From Coriobacteriaceae bacterium (GTDB taxonomy: Bacteria; Actinomycetota; Coriobacteriia; Coriobacteriales; Coriobacteriaceae), in contig CABOHA010000001.1 in NCBI GenBank assembly GCA_902399975.1, positions 769,397 through 833,396 of the forward strand: 64,000 nt of DNA, given 5' to 3'. The position numbers were made by a program, and so were the translations under genes. Below, in pieces: positions 62,958 through 64,000 of the stretch; within the stretch, counting starts at the first letter, position 1, and every line of letters begins with the position of its first letter. The notes below the pieces were generated by a model. The model made no database searches, was not told the origin of the DNA, and saw only the letters and a program-made list of their open reading frames with translations.

Positions 62958-63920
62958 ATGTCCGAAACCGGTCTGCTGCCGGCATATCTGATCGTCGGTA
63001 CCGACGGCGTCAAGCGCGATCACGCCGTCTCGCGTATGAAAGCGCGTCTGGAAAAGTCGGGTATGGTCGAGTTCAACCTCGACGAGCGCGACATGACCAA
63101 GGATCCCGATATCGAGTCCATTATCGGATCGCTTAACACCTTTCCGATGGGCAGCGAGTTTCGCCTGGTAATCCTTGACGGCTGTTCAAAGCTCGCCAAG
63201 GCGGTCTCGGTGCCGCTCGTTGAGTATCTGGCAAGTCCCAGCCCCACAACGGTCTGTCTCATCATCGCCGACTCGCTTGCCAAGAACACGCGCCTGTATA
63301 AAGCGATCGCCAAGATCGACAAGAAGGCGGTGATCGATTGCTCCGGCACCAAGCGCTGGGAGCTACCGCGCCGTGTGCAGCAGATGGCGACGCAGCACGG
63401 CAAGTCGATCTCGACGGCGGCCGCCGAGGAACTCGTCTCGCGTTCGGGTGAAAACACTCGCATGCTCGATAACGACTTGGCTAAGCTTGCCCAGATGGTC
63501 GAGGCGCCCCAGATTGAGCTTGCCGACGTTGAGCGCTGGATTGTACGTACGGCCGAGGTTCAACCCTGGGACTTTCTCAATGCGGTCTCGGCCCGTGACA
63601 TGCGACGCTCGCTCGAGCTCTTCAATCTACTGCCCGCCAAGAGCTACGTGTGGACTTACACATTGCTGTGCGGCCGCATCCGCGAGCTTATCGTTGCCAA
63701 GGCGCTCGATGCGCGCGGACAGGGTCGTGAGCTGGCCGCAACACTTAAGCTCCAGTCCTGGCAGGTCAAGAATCACCTGACCTGGGCACGTCGCTTTTCG
63801 ATGGCAGAGCTCGTTGCCGCGCTCGAGAGCGCGGTCGATGTGGAGCTCGCGCTGAAGGGTTCGGCCGATTCTCAGACCGCGCTTTTGCTCTGGATTACGA
63901 ACATCTTGAGAAAATCGTGA
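62958..63920 (+). CDS. holA: DNA polymerase III delta subunit
   Basis: A 320-residue clamp-loader subunit that opens the beta clamp. The N-terminal AAA+-like domain begins PAYLIVGTDGVKRD and lacks a working P-loop, as expected; the C-terminal collar domain ends with ALLLWITNIL. ATG 62958 follows GGAGGGGAG; the open frame extends upstream into comEC but has no other site. comEC-holA-rpsT is the usual order. Confidence 0.93.
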   Translation: MSETGLLPAYLIVGTDGVKRDHAVSRMKARLEKSGMVEFNLDERDMTKDPDIESIIGSLNTFPMGSEFRLVILDGCSKLAKAVSVPLVEYLASPSPTTVCLIIADSLAKNTRLYKAIAKIDKKAVIDCSGTKRWELPRRVQQMATQHGKSISTAAAEELVSRSGENTRMLDNDLAKLAQMVEAPQIELADVERWIVRTAEVQPWDFLNAVSARDMRRSLELFNLLPAKSYVWTYTLLCGRIRELIVAKALDARGQGRELAATLKLQSWQVKNHLTWARRFSMAELVAALESAVDVELALKGSADSQTALLLWITNILRKS

Positions 63921-63969
63921 TGATACCTGCCTATTTGACAAATTCGTTCTATCCCTTTGAGGGGGAGCG

Positions 63970-63978
63970 TGCTATAGT
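63970..63978 (+). promoter_or_regulatory. Extended -10 for a gene beyond the window, probably rpsT
   Basis: TGCTATAGT near the window end. The gene order comEC-holA usually continues with rpsT, but no coding sequence is visible before base 64000. Confidence 0.45.
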
Positions 63979-64000
63979 AGGCGCTTGCATGACCTCACCG

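Overview
This window reads as a chromosomal core-genome segment of a G+C-rich Gram-positive bacterium, most likely an anaerobic member of the class Coriobacteriia (a Collinsella-like gut organism). The reasons are the actinobacterial-type integration host factor upstream of gmk, frequent GTG and TTG starts, two-subunit glycyl-tRNA synthetase, folate-dependent TrmFO, a PyrR-led pyrimidine cluster, fermentative AdhE and pyruvate phosphate dikinase. Taxonomy is inferred from gene content, not from a marker search. No rRNA, tRNA, CRISPR array, prophage or intact insertion sequence was recognised.

Layout: (1) 1-4.8 kb holds the 3' part of a P-type ATPase, a zinc-ribbon membrane protein, a cyclophilin and a TPR membrane protein. 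(2) 4.9-14.5 kb is one tight operon for cell elongation (mreB, mreC, mreD, PBP2, rodA), continuing into a DUF697-like membrane protein and a pair of radical-SAM-related proteins. (3) 14.6-18.6 kb: rplU, rpmA, obgE, nadD, yqeK, rsfS. (4) dinB on the minus strand, then rpsP, khpA, rimM, trmD, lepB. (5) glyQS, then the PPDK regulator and ppdK. (6) 29.9-36.5 kb: rplS, rnhB, yraN, comM, dprA, trmFO, xer. (7) 36.7-46.8 kb: rpsB, tsf, pyrH, frr, uppS, cdsA, dxr, rseP, ispG, proS, linking translation to isoprenoid, phospholipid and membrane-protease functions. (8) 47-51.2 kb, minus strand: a phosphotransferase, adhE, and rpmB, with a degenerate RAYT transposase fragment between long inverted repeats. 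(9) 51.5-57 kb: pyrR, pyrB, pyrC, pyrK, pyrD, pyrF behind a structured leader. (10) 57.2-63.9 kb: mihF, gmk, rpoZ, thiI, then comEA, comEC and holA.

Most of the window is conserved housekeeping DNA, so the points of interest are departures from the norm: a site-2 protease with an inserted winged-helix-like domain, a tyrosine recombinase with no canonical start codon (probable ATA start overlapping the trmFO stop), a PBP2 with an extra N-terminal membrane segment, a RAYT remnant bounded by 27-bp near-perfect inverted repeats, phased TTTACC repeats before ppdK, paired palindromes before adhE, a dyad over the mihF promoter, and a recurring extended -10 element of the form TGCTAnnnT. Promoter and terminator calls are made by eye and have not been tested by folding or motif software.
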